A stretch of 64,000 nt of DNA from Clonostachys chloroleuca (Eukaryota; Ascomycota; Sordariomycetes; Hypocreales; Bionectriaceae), in NCBI GenBank assembly GCA_037952775.1, contig JBANAY010000003.1, positions 7,626,001 through 7,690,000 of the forward strand, in the 5' to 3' direction. The position numbers were made by a program, and so were the translations under genes. Shown in pieces: positions 44,101-55,409 of the stretch (position 1 is the first letter of the stretch; every line of letters begins with the position of its first letter). The notes beneath the pieces were generated by a model. The model did no database searches. It was not told the origin of the DNA and saw only the letters and a list, made by a program, of their open reading frames with translations.

Positions 44101-47100
44101 GCCAAGAAAGCGCTAGAGGAACATGTGGATAATATCAAACAATCAATCTCGCAAGACGAAGTAACCCATGGCTGGCTTAGCAGCGGGGGCCTTTGGCCCA
44201 GTCTTTCGCCCGTGGCTTTGCTTGAGATGCTCCGAAACGACAATGTTGGAAGTCTAGGTCCTGATATGAAGGAGGCTCTAGTTTGGTATGGAGTGCTTAT
44301 TACAAAACTCCAGCGTTTACAGAGAATGGACGATGCGTTCCGGTCTGATGACGAGAGGCGCCTCGTTGAAGAATACAACCATACAGGCCACTTCAATTGG
44401 CGTCCGCTTGAACAGCCGGAGTGGCTGCTTCTAGAAATCGACAATAACATCCTTCTGCGTCAATCTCAAGTCGATGTAGCTCATGCTATTGTTTCGCCAT
44501 CATCACGTAGCAACTCTGTATTACAAATGAATATGGGTGAAGGTGAGCTTTGTCAAACATCCCTCTCAAGCTACCGGTACTAATCCAGAGATGCAATGTA
44601 GGGAAAACATCTTGTATCATGCCGATGGCAGCAACTTTGCTAGCAGACAAAACCAAGCTTTGTCGACTCATTGTTCCTCGCGCTTTGTTATTGCAAACCG
44701 CCCTTGTAATCCAACGACGCCTCGGTCGGTTAATTGGACGCAGAGTCCAACACATTCCTTTTCAACGACGATCGCCTAAAGGGAGTGAGACTCTCGATCT
44801 GTATCAGAGAATCCACCGGGAAACTCTCACGTCCGGTGGGGTTATGCTTTGTCTCCCGGAACACATCCTCTCGTTTCAATTGAGCGGTCTCCAGCAACTT
44901 GCTGATGACGAAATGAAAACAGCCAAAAAGATGAATCAAATCCAGCAATGGCTCTATGAGAAGAGCCGTGACATTATCGACGAGTCCGATCTTACGTTGT
45001 CTGCTAAAACTCAGCTCATCTACCCAAGCGGTATTCCTGTCATTGTCGATGGACACCCTCAACGTTGGGAGGTGGTGCAAGACGTCCTGTCATTGGTTGA
45101 AGGCCACTGCTCGCTTCTTGAGTCAACACACACAAAGGGAATCCAGATTTTCCGACGCCATCAGGGCTACCCCATCATCCATTTTCTTGATACCAAAGTT
45201 GAGGATGTTCTGAATGAGCTACTCGTCAAGGACGTTTGCGATGGTCGCCTTGCGCGAGTGCAGTTAAAGGACCCCTCCGATGCGGATGCTCGGAAAGCGC
45301 TTGAATTCATCCTTACTAGTGTTAAGGTCTCGGATTCGGGTTGGTCAACCGTGGCCAAGTGTCTGACGGACGAAGTCGTGGGATTAAAGTGCCTGTACCT
45401 ACTACGTGGCCTCATTTCGGAGCGCATCATCCTGCTCTGTTTAAAAAAGCGTTGGAATGTGCAATTTGGACTTCACCCAGAGCGAGCACCCATCGCGGTA
45501 CCCTTCGAAGCCAAAGGTGTTCCTTCTCAAACAGCCGAGTACGGCCATCCAGACACAGCACTTACCTTGACCTGTCTCGCCTTCTACCAAACCGGCTTAT
45601 CGAGGGGACAGATCACTCAGAGCCTAGAGTACGTCATCAGGGCAGATGACCCTGCTGCCCAATATGAGCATTGGGTGCACGGCTGTGCTGCCTTGCCGGC
45701 CACGCTTCGACACGTGAATCTCCTCAGCGTAGATGACGAAGCGCAGATAGAGGAGTTGTGGAAGCACTTGTGTTTTGACCGACATGTTCTCAACCATTAC
45801 ATGAATCACTTTGTTTTCCCTCGACATGCCAAACAGTTCGGGATCAAGCTCCAGGCCTCTGGCTGGGACATCCCCTTAGTGTCTCCCGGTTCCCCATCTT
45901 ACATGAAATCCTCGCAGTCGTCGTGTCTGACAACAGGGTTCAGTGGTACGAATGACAACAAAAGGCTCTTGCCCCAGACCATTAAACAGGATGATCTGGC
46001 AGGCCTCGTCCACACGAACGCGGAAGTCTTAGGTTACCTTCTCGAAAATCGGAACAAGACATGTTACCAAGCTGTCGATCAAGGTGGTAAACAATTAAGT
46101 GAGAGGGGCTTGCTGGAACTCCTCAGAGATAAGGAAATCAACGTTCTCATCGACGCTGGCGCCCACATTCTAGAGATGGAGAACCATGACCTGGCAGCAG
46201 CGTGGCTTGACGTACACAACGAAGCTCAAGGTGCCGTATACTTTGACAAAAGTGGCCGCATCATGGTTTGTGCTCGATTCCAGAAGGCTCCTATGCCGCT
46301 TCTCGCCAGCCCTTTCGCCGAGAACTTAGAGCAATGCGTCGTTTACGTCGACGAGGCGCATACACGAGGCACGGACATAAAGCTACCGCTAGGTGTTAAA
46401 GGAGCTGTCACTCTTGGGATGGGTCAAACGAAAGATCAAACGGTATAAGGTAAGAAACAATCACGGAAATAGATCACGGAAATTTACTAACAGAAAAACT
46501 CTCACTAGCGGCCATGAGGTTAAGACAGCTCGCCTCTACACAATCAGTAGCCTTCGTAGCTCCTCCTGCGGTTTACCAAAGCATTCTTGAGCTACGGCCT
46601 TCATATCTCAAGCAAGTCAAGAACTATCGCGTGAGTTCTCATGATGTCGTGCGCTGGCTTCTTGAGCAGAGCTGCACGGCCAACGAAGACATCATGTCCC
46701 TTTACATCGCGCAAGGATTCGACTTCTGCCGCCGTGCCAACGCTTTCTGGAAGAACAGAGGCAAGCTTGACAAGAGAAAACACATCGACGATCTTCTTGA
46801 AGTGATACGTCAACGTGAAGCTCAGTCGATAGAGGAACTTTATGGTTCCAGGACCGCGGCCTCAGACTCAGTGCAAACTGACCTCGACTTTCCAAACCTC
46901 AACGCTTTTAACCGTAATCTTCATGAACAAATGCTCAACCTTCATCAGTCCGGAAGGCAATTTGAAGCATCTGCACTAGCAGAGGTAGAGCAGGAGCGGG
47001 AAGTGGAGTTTGAAGTCGAACAAGTCAGGGAGAATCAGAAGCGGGAAAAGTTCTCGCCACTTTCGTTCCCTGGCTTGGACCCTTATATCACCCGCTTTGT

Positions 47101-48030
47101 CGAAACTGGTCATTTAGATCACCGTGGACCATTCATCCAAGCATTCAACTTCATCGGCACCACCAAGATAGGTCGAAAGTATGGCGTTTGTGGAACAGGA
47201 ACTCGACTGTTTATCTCGCAGGAATTCACTAAAACAGTCACCAGCCGGTCCAAGGCTGAACTAATGATGGTTGTAAGTAGCTCTCTCTTATTGCCATACG
47301 TATCTGTCCACTAACCAGTAACTCCTAACAGCGCCCGGTCGAATGGATCCTCTGGAGCTCAACGACAGAGACGGCTCTTATCGTAATACCCGAAGAGGCT
47401 GAGCTTCTCATCGAAACACTTCGAACGCTCGATGAACCTCAAGTCTGGCTCTTGAGCTATGCTGCCCCAGTCACCAAGTCCATGGAACCGTTCAACACTC
47501 TCAACTTCTTCACGGTCCCATCCCTGAAGGAACGACCCGTCTTTCCAGTCTGGCTCTCAGTCGAAGTGGGTGTCGTTGCCGGGAGGCTGTACTTTGATTA
47601 CTTGGAGTATGATCCCCTCCTCGCGTGGCTAGGAGTAAACAGAAGCTCCGAGATCGTCTCAATCGATGCAACAGATCAGCTTCAGTCCTTTGTGACCTCA
47701 ACTCCAGAACGTTGCGGCCTGTCCATCAAGATGCCTCTCAAATTCCTCTTTGAATGGTCGACCTACCGACGCGAAACCTTGGAAATCAAGCACACCCCGG
47801 TCGGATTCGTCTGTGAGAGCCGAGTTTTGAAGTCGGACCACTCTTTCTTCACTACAACTACAGGGGCGAGCGAAGCCATAGATCAGCAGGCTATCACTCG
47901 TCGTGCCAATGGACACCAAGGAGACAAAGAAGACGACAATGAGAGTGATGATGACGTTGAGTGGGACAACCTGGATGACGGAATGGGTATGGATGGTGCT
48001 GCCGATGATGAGTTCATCTATGAAGAGTAA
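38186..48030 (+). CDS. Giant DUF6606/DUF3638/DUF3645 protein with helicase-like motifs
   Basis: Function unknown. Exons inferred: 38186-38526, 38596-44542, 44602-46449, 46509-47272 and 47332-48030, about 3,199 aa after correction. The N-terminus (AFSHIVLPPKLP...) matches fungal DUF6606. The centre (LQMNMGEGKTSCIMPM, restored by splicing 44543-44601) is DUF3638 and resembles ATPase motif I. VYVDEAHTRGTDIKLPLG in DUF3645 resembles a DEAH motif II. A Cys-rich patch (CCCKRLLDGTKDVRGCKRCWQW) lies in the N-terminal third. The C-terminus is very acidic. Two breaks: the C run at 40651-40656 is one base short (expected ...ALFPPSSYQIAANASE), and TAA at 46446-46448 sits one codon before the 46450 donor, where homologues read Val-Gln. 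Family members occur across eukaryotes as single giant proteins. Confidence 0.8.
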
Positions 48031-49057
48031 TTATCGAAGGGCGGGGCAGGCGAAGAGGATTTGGACGATTGAGTGTGTTTTTTAATGTTGAAGGAGTATG
48101 TTGCTTTGGCCTACCATTTCTGCATATGTCAATCTTTGGGACGACCACGACAAGGAGCTGGTTGAATAATGTGTGTGCCTTGGTTTTGTACCTGAGTATA
48201 CTCTAAATGGCTGGAAACGTGGCTCTCTTTGTTGCTTCCGCTGAATGAAATACAGTCGCGGCGTCATCTGTCACGAGGATAGTTTGAGGCCTTAAAAGGA
48301 GGCTTGATTAACATAATGAATGACGAATGGTCGTGCTCTTCTTCTCGATCTTTATTGATTCGGTTCGCTTGGCAGAGTGAGAAGCTTGAGCGTAGAACAT
48401 ATCTTAAGTAACTTCTTGGGTATGGATAAACCCATTTTCAGATAAATAAGAATTGTCTTGCTTCGAAATTCTCCCATATAAGAAACGACCTTCTGTCCCA
48501 TCCCGGCAGCATCCGGCGCCGGAGAAGGTCAGCGACAACCTCGAATTCCAGTTGCCGGGAATGCCGCAGCGTGTGCCAACTGTGCCCGTCGAAGAAATAC
48601 GGAAAGAAAGTTCATCTATTGCCCTGGATCGTGGGCTCCTTCAAGACTCCATCATTATCATAATGACGGTGATTGATGTGGAGGGGCGTTCACAACCTTC
48701 CATAGGTGGTAGCGTATAATACAGATTTAGGCACAATTGAATATTATTGTATTATTATTATTACTGTCTGAGAATAAAGTAGCCGAGAATGCTTCAGTGA
48801 CATCGTCGGAGACACCAGAAAGTGGCCGCCGGTAGTCTTGGACAGGGCAGAGGATCCACCCAACGACGACAAGAGAGACAGAAAGTCTCCGAGGCAGGGA
48901 ATCTGCATATACAAATAGCCGTTGACAATGGCTATGGGACCAAATAGGAAATCTTGGGCCACAAACATTATTTGAATGCAGACCTTCACGAATCTAAACG
49001 ACCCATTTCATATTTATCCCGTGAAGCGCAGTATACAGAATCGATACATAACAAGAC
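48031..49057. other. 1.0 kb intergenic region
   Basis: 3' flank of the giant gene and promoter of the GST-like gene. A short ATT/TTA microsatellite lies around 48743-48763. No gene was recognised. Confidence 0.35.
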
Positions 49058-49801
49058 ATGACCACTCCTCTTGAGCTATTCGTCCTCCCTTGGGGTGTTT
49101 ACCCCAGGCGGATCCTCCTCTACCTTTCCGAAAAGGGCCTGATCGAGTCCCCCCTTATTAAGATAACTCCAGTCTCATTCACACAAGAGGGCAAGATGGT
49201 TGCAGAGGGAATGCCCGCCGGCACAGTCCCAGTGTTGAAGCTCCCAGACGGAAGCTTCATCAGGCAGTCAAGGGCGATCCTCCAATATTTTGAAGAGCTT
49301 TGCGACCACCCAGAAGCCGATCAACCATGGCAGGCCGAGCTCGCAAGCTTGGCCAACAAGACCAGCATGCTCGGCAACTCTACAGCCGAGAGGGCACGCA
49401 TCAGAGACATGATCTCGCTGACGGAGGAGGCCTGCAGCTATTTCGGGTTGGCATGCCACAAGGGAAGCAAGCTATTCGAGCTATTTGAGAAAACCAGCGC
49501 GCTCGCGAGCAAGCTGACACTCGAATACTGCATCAAGGATCTGAAGCTCCTGGATGCATACTACGCGGAGCAAAAGAGCTTGGGAGAGGGGCGAGACGTC
49601 AACATACCTGATCTCATGCTCTTCTCGGTGCTGCACTTTTCAAAGGATCTATACGGGCTGGACCTCTGTGCCGATGCAGAGGCGGCCAATCTGCAGAGGT
49701 TTTACGATGAGTTTTCGAAGAGAAAGAGCGCAGAGGTCAAGGAAGATCATTTCCCTGATGCGATTAAGGCATTGGCCAGCCAGTGGCTTCCTCTAGATTA
49801 A
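49058..49801 (+). CDS. Glutathione S-transferase-like protein
   Basis: Predicted cytosolic transferase or thiol-reductase that uses glutathione. Intronless, 247 aa. The thioredoxin-like N-terminal domain (residues about 5-85) begins LELFVLPWGVYPRRILLYLSEKGL, with a Tyr/Ser-poor active-site region (WGVYPRR). It continues with PAGTVPVLKLPDGSFIRQSRAILQYFEE, which contains the cis-Pro (VPVL) and the glutathione-binding (Q)S residues. The rest is the all-helical C domain. The active-site residue is not clear, so catalytic class is uncertain; it could be an Ure2-like or omega-like member, or a pathway isomerase. It ends 223 bases before the convergent HET gene. Confidence 0.8.
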   Translation: MTTPLELFVLPWGVYPRRILLYLSEKGLIESPLIKITPVSFTQEGKMVAEGMPAGTVPVLKLPDGSFIRQSRAILQYFEELCDHPEADQPWQAELASLANKTSMLGNSTAERARIRDMISLTEEACSYFGLACHKGSKLFELFEKTSALASKLTLEYCIKDLKLLDAYYAEQKSLGEGRDVNIPDLMLFSVLHFSKDLYGLDLCADAEAANLQRFYDEFSKRKSAEVKEDHFPDAIKALASQWLPLD

Positions 49802-50024
49802 GTGGCAGGGGGGCTCGGAGAACTAGACAAGTCATTGAGGTGTTGTGAGATAAAACTTATAGAACCTAGCTATGTGAATCTTCTGGATTTCGAATTAAAC
49901 ATGAAGATTACGTCTTCTTTTTGTCGCGGAAAGTCACTGAAATTAAAATCTAGAGTGATTGGCTCTTCCATGGGCTCCCTGCCAGTTCCATCTCAGCGTG
50001 CTACCAATGCACTCAGCGCCGCAG

Positions 50025-52451
50025 CTATCTCAGAGCAATAACCTTAAAGTCTAGTTCGCGAGTTTCATCCATCACTATATTCCTGTGCATCAATCCCAAA
50101 CCGCAACGCTCTGCATGAAGCACTTCGTCAACTGGAGATTGGGGATTAGTATTATTGCTCTCTTTCAAGATAAGACAAACTTTACCAGTGTCGCCTTGAC
50201 CATGGACCAACATGACGTTGAAGAAGTCCCATTCATGCCATTCTCCAAAAATTTCTTCGCCGTCGACAGATGCCTCTTGCGACGCGGTCTCAAGATATGT
50301 ACCATCAAGTCCACCCTTCTGGAGCCTTTTTCGATCGAGGGTGGTGCTGGGCGCCGCAAAGGACAACGCTAGCAGGGCGAGCCAGTCTCCTTTTCCTGGC
50401 CCTGGCTGCGGGAGGACGTCTTGGGTTGAGACTATGCCACAAACCTTTCGATTTTTTGTGTCTATGATTTGATATTCAAAGCCATTAGCGGTATCATGAG
50501 CAGAAGCAGACGCTAGCGAGAGTTCGATTGTGTCTCCAACTCGGTGGATCGGTGTTTCAAATACGAGTGTGCCTGGCGGTAGTAAATCCCCGTTTCCAAA
50601 TCCAGTCGCTGTGCTCGTGCCTATATCTGCTAAGGGGTTCCGAGCGTTCGTTCTCCCAGCGAACGGATGCCCACGAAGTGACGTCCCATAAGTAGGCATG
50701 AAATCTTCTAAGTCCTCGTCACCGGATGATTCTGCCTCACTGTTGGCACGGGAACTGCCATCCTCATTCTGAGGCTTGGACTGAGAAGAGAAGTTTTGAC
50801 TGTCGCTCACGTGGAATTTTGAGTTCCTTAAGGAACTCTCATTTAACGGCTCCCAGGCCCGAACAGTAGCTCCTTCGTCATTGACGATGTGCCAGTCTGT
50901 CCAGGTCCTGTGTCTAAGCCAGTTCTGGTCATCGCTGCTGGGATGATACGGAGGATGGGTAACGGAGCCGTCCCAGCCGAGCCATGACCAGCTCGGAAAC
51001 TCCTCTCGGCGAGCCAGCTTGGTTCCAATTGTTGCGTTCCATAGGAGAGCCCAGTCGAGAGCAGCAGCGGGAAGACCATACCAGAATTTGGTATCGCCCA
51101 TGGATCCTTGTAGGGCCTTTTGGATGCCGGTAAAGGCGTTGAGGGCATCCGAGGAGTAAGTGAGCTTGCGGGAAGAGTACGCCGCGACGTGTTCGCCGTA
51201 GCGGCCCAGCGTCCATTCAGAGGCTCCCGTGCCCAGAGTGTTGGCGCCCGCGAAGGGCTGAATGAGGTTGCTCTCGGCCATCACGTCCTCCCTCCACACG
51301 GCGCCCCGGCATACAAAGTAGAACTGCCTGCCCAGAAAGATGAGTCTCCGCGCTGAGAGGGCTGTTTCTTGGTATCTGTGAATTCTGTGAGCAACATTGC
51401 GAACTAGATCTTGGAGTCGGGGTGAGACATACGTCCAGCCCCTGGAGGCGAAGGTGGAGTTCATGAGCTCGAGGTCGAAGAACGGGAGGACTCCAAGGAT
51501 GAATCCATCTTCAATCTTCACAGTCGATTGGCGGCTGCCAGCTTCCTCAGCCTGACCCCAGCCTTTCAATCCGGCATCAGCATGATCACCCGATGCAGCG
51601 ACAATAGTCAGGGCCGAGTTCCCATAGACGGCATCCATATTGGCGATGAGCTTCGCCTTGAATGCATCGTCATCCTGGACGATGCAGAGTGCATCCACCC
51701 AGAGGAATCGGAACCCGAGCTCCGAAGTCACCTCGATCGCGTCGCTGATCGTCTTGGGGAGCGTTGGGCGCCTGAACGCACCGGGCTTTCGAAACGCGTC
51801 GACATTGGCCTTCAGTGTTGTCGGGGAGTTGGTCGACCCCCAGACATAACTTAGAGTCGTGTAGGTCGCGCCGTCGGGCAGCTGCGCCAGGCAAAGCTCC
51901 TCAACATCGATCATCATGAACCCGGGGAGGCTGGATGGGTGCGCAGGGATAGAGAGGTATGTCGGGAGACAGCCATCCCCGTGTTCTCTGCTGCACCTTG
52001 CCAGCCATTCTTTGATCTGGCCCACGTCCATTTGGGTTGGAATCACCCTGCCGCGAACGGGATGCTGCGTGGACTTCTCATCCACGAGCTGGACGCCGTA
52101 GACTGATGTTGACTGCCCCTTGAGCCGCGGACAGAGGGCGGAGCCGTACTGATTTTCCGCCCCCTCAACGATGGGGTCGTACTCTATTGTATTCTGATAC
52201 CACTCAGCCTCCCACGCTTCATCATCAGCCATCAGAGCATCGGGGCGATCTTGATATTCCCGAGACAGGGCTTGCAAGAGTATTCGACATAAGGCGCACT
52301 CTGCCTGACACGCGCGAAGTTGGCCGATGGTGCCCTGGACAATTACCTGGTGGTACTTTGACTCTGGTTCGAACGGTGGGTTCGCGAAATCGGATCGGGT
52401 CAGTTGCAGGGCGGTGCATCTCTCACACAAGGTAGTAGCATTCGAAGACAT
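50025..52451 (-). CDS. HET-domain protein (heterokaryon incompatibility type)
   Basis: HET domains trigger cell death on recognition of non-self in filamentous fungi; the fold is distantly related to TIR. Intronless, 808 aa. N-terminal residues about 9-60 hold paired Cys (CERC, CALC) typical of the pre-HET region. The HET domain covers about 197-345: YTTLSYVWG (197-205), LPKTISDAI, LWVDALCIVQDD (250-261), YGNSALTIVAASG. The rest (about 350-808) has no recognised repeat or sensor; it includes a Ser/Glu-rich disordered stretch and ends with a block seen in many tandem HET families. The start is the only ATG upstream of the Cys region. The nearest same-strand gene encodes a NADAR domain. Confidence 0.88.
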   Translation of the reverse strand: MSSNATTLCERCTALQLTRSDFANPPFEPESKYHQVIVQGTIGQLRACQAECALCRILLQALSREYQDRPDALMADDEAWEAEWYQNTIEYDPIVEGAENQYGSALCPRLKGQSTSVYGVQLVDEKSTQHPVRGRVIPTQMDVGQIKEWLARCSREHGDGCLPTYLSIPAHPSSLPGFMMIDVEELCLAQLPDGATYTTLSYVWGSTNSPTTLKANVDAFRKPGAFRRPTLPKTISDAIEVTSELGFRFLWVDALCIVQDDDAFKAKLIANMDAVYGNSALTIVAASGDHADAGLKGWGQAEEAGSRQSTVKIEDGFILGVLPFFDLELMNSTFASRGWTYVSPRLQDLVRNVAHRIHRYQETALSARRLIFLGRQFYFVCRGAVWREDVMAESNLIQPFAGANTLGTGASEWTLGRYGEHVAAYSSRKLTYSSDALNAFTGIQKALQGSMGDTKFWYGLPAAALDWALLWNATIGTKLARREEFPSWSWLGWDGSVTHPPYHPSSDDQNWLRHRTWTDWHIVNDEGATVRAWEPLNESSLRNSKFHVSDSQNFSSQSKPQNEDGSSRANSEAESSGDEDLEDFMPTYGTSLRGHPFAGRTNARNPLADIGTSTATGFGNGDLLPPGTLVFETPIHRVGDTIELSLASASAHDTANGFEYQIIDTKNRKVCGIVSTQDVLPQPGPGKGDWLALLALSFAAPSTTLDRKRLQKGGLDGTYLETASQEASVDGEEIFGEWHEWDFFNVMLVHGQGDTGKVCLILKESNNTNPQSPVDEVLHAERCGLGLMHRNIVMDETRELDFKVIALR

Positions 52452-53105
52452 GGTGTATTTACCATCTCCCTCGTGAGTCTACGGGTGGTTTCAAAGTAAA
52501 TCGCACTCGATGGTGTCTGCGTCGAGCAGATATGACGCTGGGCGGAAGCGGGGTTGCCCAGCTGCATTCTCATTGCGTTGAATGGCTGACAATATAGACT
52601 TGCAGTCATCATAGAAGCATTGGATGTGATCTAGGTGCACGGCATATGCAACCAGTACAATAAAATTGCACTTTCACCACCTTTATCTCTCAACTCCTCA
52701 CCGGTATACTTCTCCCGAATCTCATCAATCGACATAGCATCTCCTCTAGCCTTGATCTGCTTAAATTGAGCGGGAGGAAGACAGACGCCATAAGATCGCA
52801 GCAAGCGAGGTTCCATAGCCCGTCCACTTGGAGAGGCCCCCAAACGGATAAGACAATCAACAATAAGCCTACCAGGAGTTCGTTTGAGAAACAAGAAATA
52901 AAAACAACCGGATTCACTACTGCAGAAGATGGATAGAGATGGGTATTCAGACATTCTAGGGCATCTTTGCCAGACAAGTCTTCTTCACACACGCGATCAG
53001 ATCAGGCCAGATGGGGATCTCAACGATCGCCGCCCACAGACGCTCTTCAGTGCCTTGATCCAAATATTACGGCCCTTGATTACCAGCTGGGATATAGACA
53101 TCCAA
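52452..53105. other. Gap with possible minus-strand coding relic
   Basis: Between the HET start and the NADAR 3' end. A minus-strand frame at 52954-52631 contains a globular-looking stretch (LIVDCLIRLGASPSGRAME, then IDEIREKYTGEELRDKGGE), mildly ankyrin-like at LIRLGAS. No start or splice structure convinced me. Confidence 0.2.
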
Positions 53106-53759
53106 TCAATGGTGGCCGGCTGCGCCTGTGAGGTGCCTTTTGTCCTCCATACGCAGAGTCTCCCTGGCCACCACCAAGGCCCTCCCCAACAGATTCTCAC
53201 CCCATTCGCGCCGGCTACGCATGCTTCTCGCATCTTTCTCACTGAATCCTATGCCCCAGATTCGATCATTAGGCGCGGCTTCGATGAGCTCTCTTCTCCC
53301 CGTACCCAGCAAGAGAGCTCTCAATTCCTCGTTCTGACCAAACTTTGCCAGGCTCGCCGTCGCCACTACTGAGCTTTTGACTGCATCCCACTTAACGGGG
53401 TCAAAACCAGCTACGGCTCTGCCCAGACCCTTCTGATCCCTCGGGTCCCGGGTTTGCAGGATCTGCGCGGCAATGCTGCGGTCCCCGAAGCAGGCCGCTT
53501 TGCAAAACATCATGAACTGCTCCGCCGTAACGAAAGGAAGGTCATCGCTGTAATCGCCGGGGGAGGAGAAGGAGCTCACGGGCTGTCCGACGAGGGCGGA
53601 GATTTGCAGCTTGCTGACGACGAAGCTGGAGCTGTACCATTGACTGAACTCGCCGTATTTCCGGTCCTCGTGGTGGAAGAAGAGGGGCGCAGTGCTCAGA
53701 GTGACATTTACCGTGCCGCCCCCGTGGCCTTGGATGATTGGTTTCTTCTGCGAGGGCAT
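53106..53759 (-). CDS. NADAR-domain protein (YbiA-like N-glycosidase)
   Basis: NADAR (DUF1768) proteins cleave N-glycosidic bonds, for example in riboflavin-pathway intermediates (YbiA/RibX), and some remove ADP-ribose from guanine. Intronless, 217 aa from the ATG at 53759; the longer upstream frame begins only with TTG. Family motifs: FFHHEDRKYGEFSQWYSS (N-terminal), FVTAEQFMMFCKAACFGDR, ILQTRDPRDQKGLGRAVAGFD, ASLAKFGQNEELRALLLGTG, IEAAPNDRIWGIGFSEKDA and WGENLLGRALVVARETL. The catalytic Glu-containing YGEFSQW and the WGIG loop are intact. Its location beside a HET gene is notable because NADAR and HET/TIR-like proteins both act on nucleotide or ADP-ribose chemistry, but a shared role is only a guess. 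Confidence 0.9.
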   Translation of the reverse strand: MPSQKKPIIQGHGGGTVNVTLSTAPLFFHHEDRKYGEFSQWYSSSFVVSKLQISALVGQPVSSFSSPGDYSDDLPFVTAEQFMMFCKAACFGDRSIAAQILQTRDPRDQKGLGRAVAGFDPVKWDAVKSSVVATASLAKFGQNEELRALLLGTGRRELIEAAPNDRIWGIGFSEKDARSMRSRREWGENLLGRALVVARETLRMEDKRHLTGAAGHH

Positions 53760-55409
53760 TTTTGCACGATCAGGTTCAATTCCTTCTGGCGCTCGACAGA
53801 TTTCCAAAGCGTCGTTTCTCGTCCTCTTCCAAGTGACGGTTCACAAGCAGCGAGAATGAGTCTCGTTCCAACATCTCAGGCGCTAGATTACACTTACAGC
53901 GGCATGACTCATTCATTGCGGAACCTACCTGCCTATCAAAGCGTGGCTATGCAAGGCATCTTCCTTGATGCATTCAATCTCATTATCTAAGCCCCCAATA
54001 GCAGCAAATCTAGGCTATAATCCAGCTACCGAAGAAGATAAAACATCCAGTAGAATTAGACGAGAAATGTGTGAGATGAGAGAAGTATGTTGATTAACTT
54101 GGAGCTGACGATAGAGGTGTCTGCACGTCTTTGCTTAACCTCACCAATGTGGTGATGGTCGTAGTAATACCAGGTCGCATCCGGAGACGAAGGCGAAACA
54201 TTGATCTCCTTGGCTGGGCGGCGATAATATGCACACAAAGCCTGTCGTCCAGCCCTACTGCCTTAATCGTTCTACAACGAACTGGAGTATGTTTCATTCG
54301 GGCAGGTCGGGGATCAATCCTCCCACAGCAGAAGATCTCCGGCCACTTGCGGCGTACCATTGCGTTCGTATCTCGTAAAGTGAGCCAATAGCTAGGCCGG
54401 TTTCCAGAAGGATTTATGACTACATGCTTGTTCAGCTACCTCCCAGTTAATACCGAAGGGCACGTGCGGGAATAGTAGGTTTTAGATCTCCCGCAGATGC
54501 TAAATTTAGATATCGACCCCTCAAATCAGCCTAGCATTCGGCAGTCGGCACGATGCATTGGCCCTTTGGTGGTGATCAAGCCAAGTGCCGTATGATGAAG
54601 ATACCAGAGCGAGTAATTATACACGTACGAACGAGTGTTGGTGTAGAATCAACAATAGTCCCTATCCGAGTCACGATTGTAAATGAGAGAACAACTTCTT
54701 CTAGAGCAAACGAACGCTCACCAACGCTGCAAGAATGCCTCGTCGAAAAAGCGGCCCAGCTATATTCAGCCTCAAATGCTGTTGCGGAATACGGTCAACG
54801 GTTCCCTGGATCTCCTAGTGTGACACCTTGACAGTTCAGCTCCTCATCCCCTCGGCCCCTCTAGTTATGTGCCGCATCTTTTTCTATCCCATTTCCGTCC
54901 CCCACGGAGACCATGCATGCCATGTTTCAGCACCCCTTTTCCAGCAAGTCTCACTACCCAGGATCTCCCGCTTGGACCAGGTCCGAGATACGGGATCCGC
55001 ACCCCAACCACTGAGACGCATGCTATTTGGTAGACAGGCAAACAAGATCGAGGCTTTGCCGTTTCTCAATGGCTGCTCTTCTCAGCTAGGCATTAGCCCC
55101 ATCATGCAGCAGGGGATCTTGAGATATTCTGAGAACTGGCAATGGCTGCTACACCATGTTTCGAGTATTCATTTTTGGGTATATTACAACCTGCATCCAT
55201 TCCTGTTAGCATCCATCTCCCTCACTAATCTACCCATCCTCACATTAAATCTCCTATAAAGATCAAGAGCCGGCCTCTTTGTTCACTTTCTATTCTCCAG
55301 TTTTATCTTTACAAAACCAATATACAAATCCACCAGACTTTGTCACACGCCAGCAACAGCCACTTCCCTAATACCAACCAAGACCAACCAAATACACAAA
55401 TTACTCAAA
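53760..55409. other. 1.65 kb region upstream of the peptide-precursor gene
   Basis: NADAR promoter, then about 1.2 kb with only short frames (for example 54131-54391, 54553-54831) lacking family resemblance. The end is the precursor promoter: TATAAA at 55255-55260 and a CA-rich leader before the start codon. Confidence 0.4.
55255..55260 (+). promoter_or_regulatory. TATA box of the peptide-precursor gene
   Basis: TATAAA 150 bases upstream of the ATG at 55410, followed by a C/A-rich leader ending TCAAAATGG, a common layout for strongly expressed fungal genes. Confidence 0.5.

Noticed and set aside
44543..44601. Frameshift in the giant gene at the GEGKT motif
   Set aside because: A 59-nt intron restores NMGEGKTS in phase.
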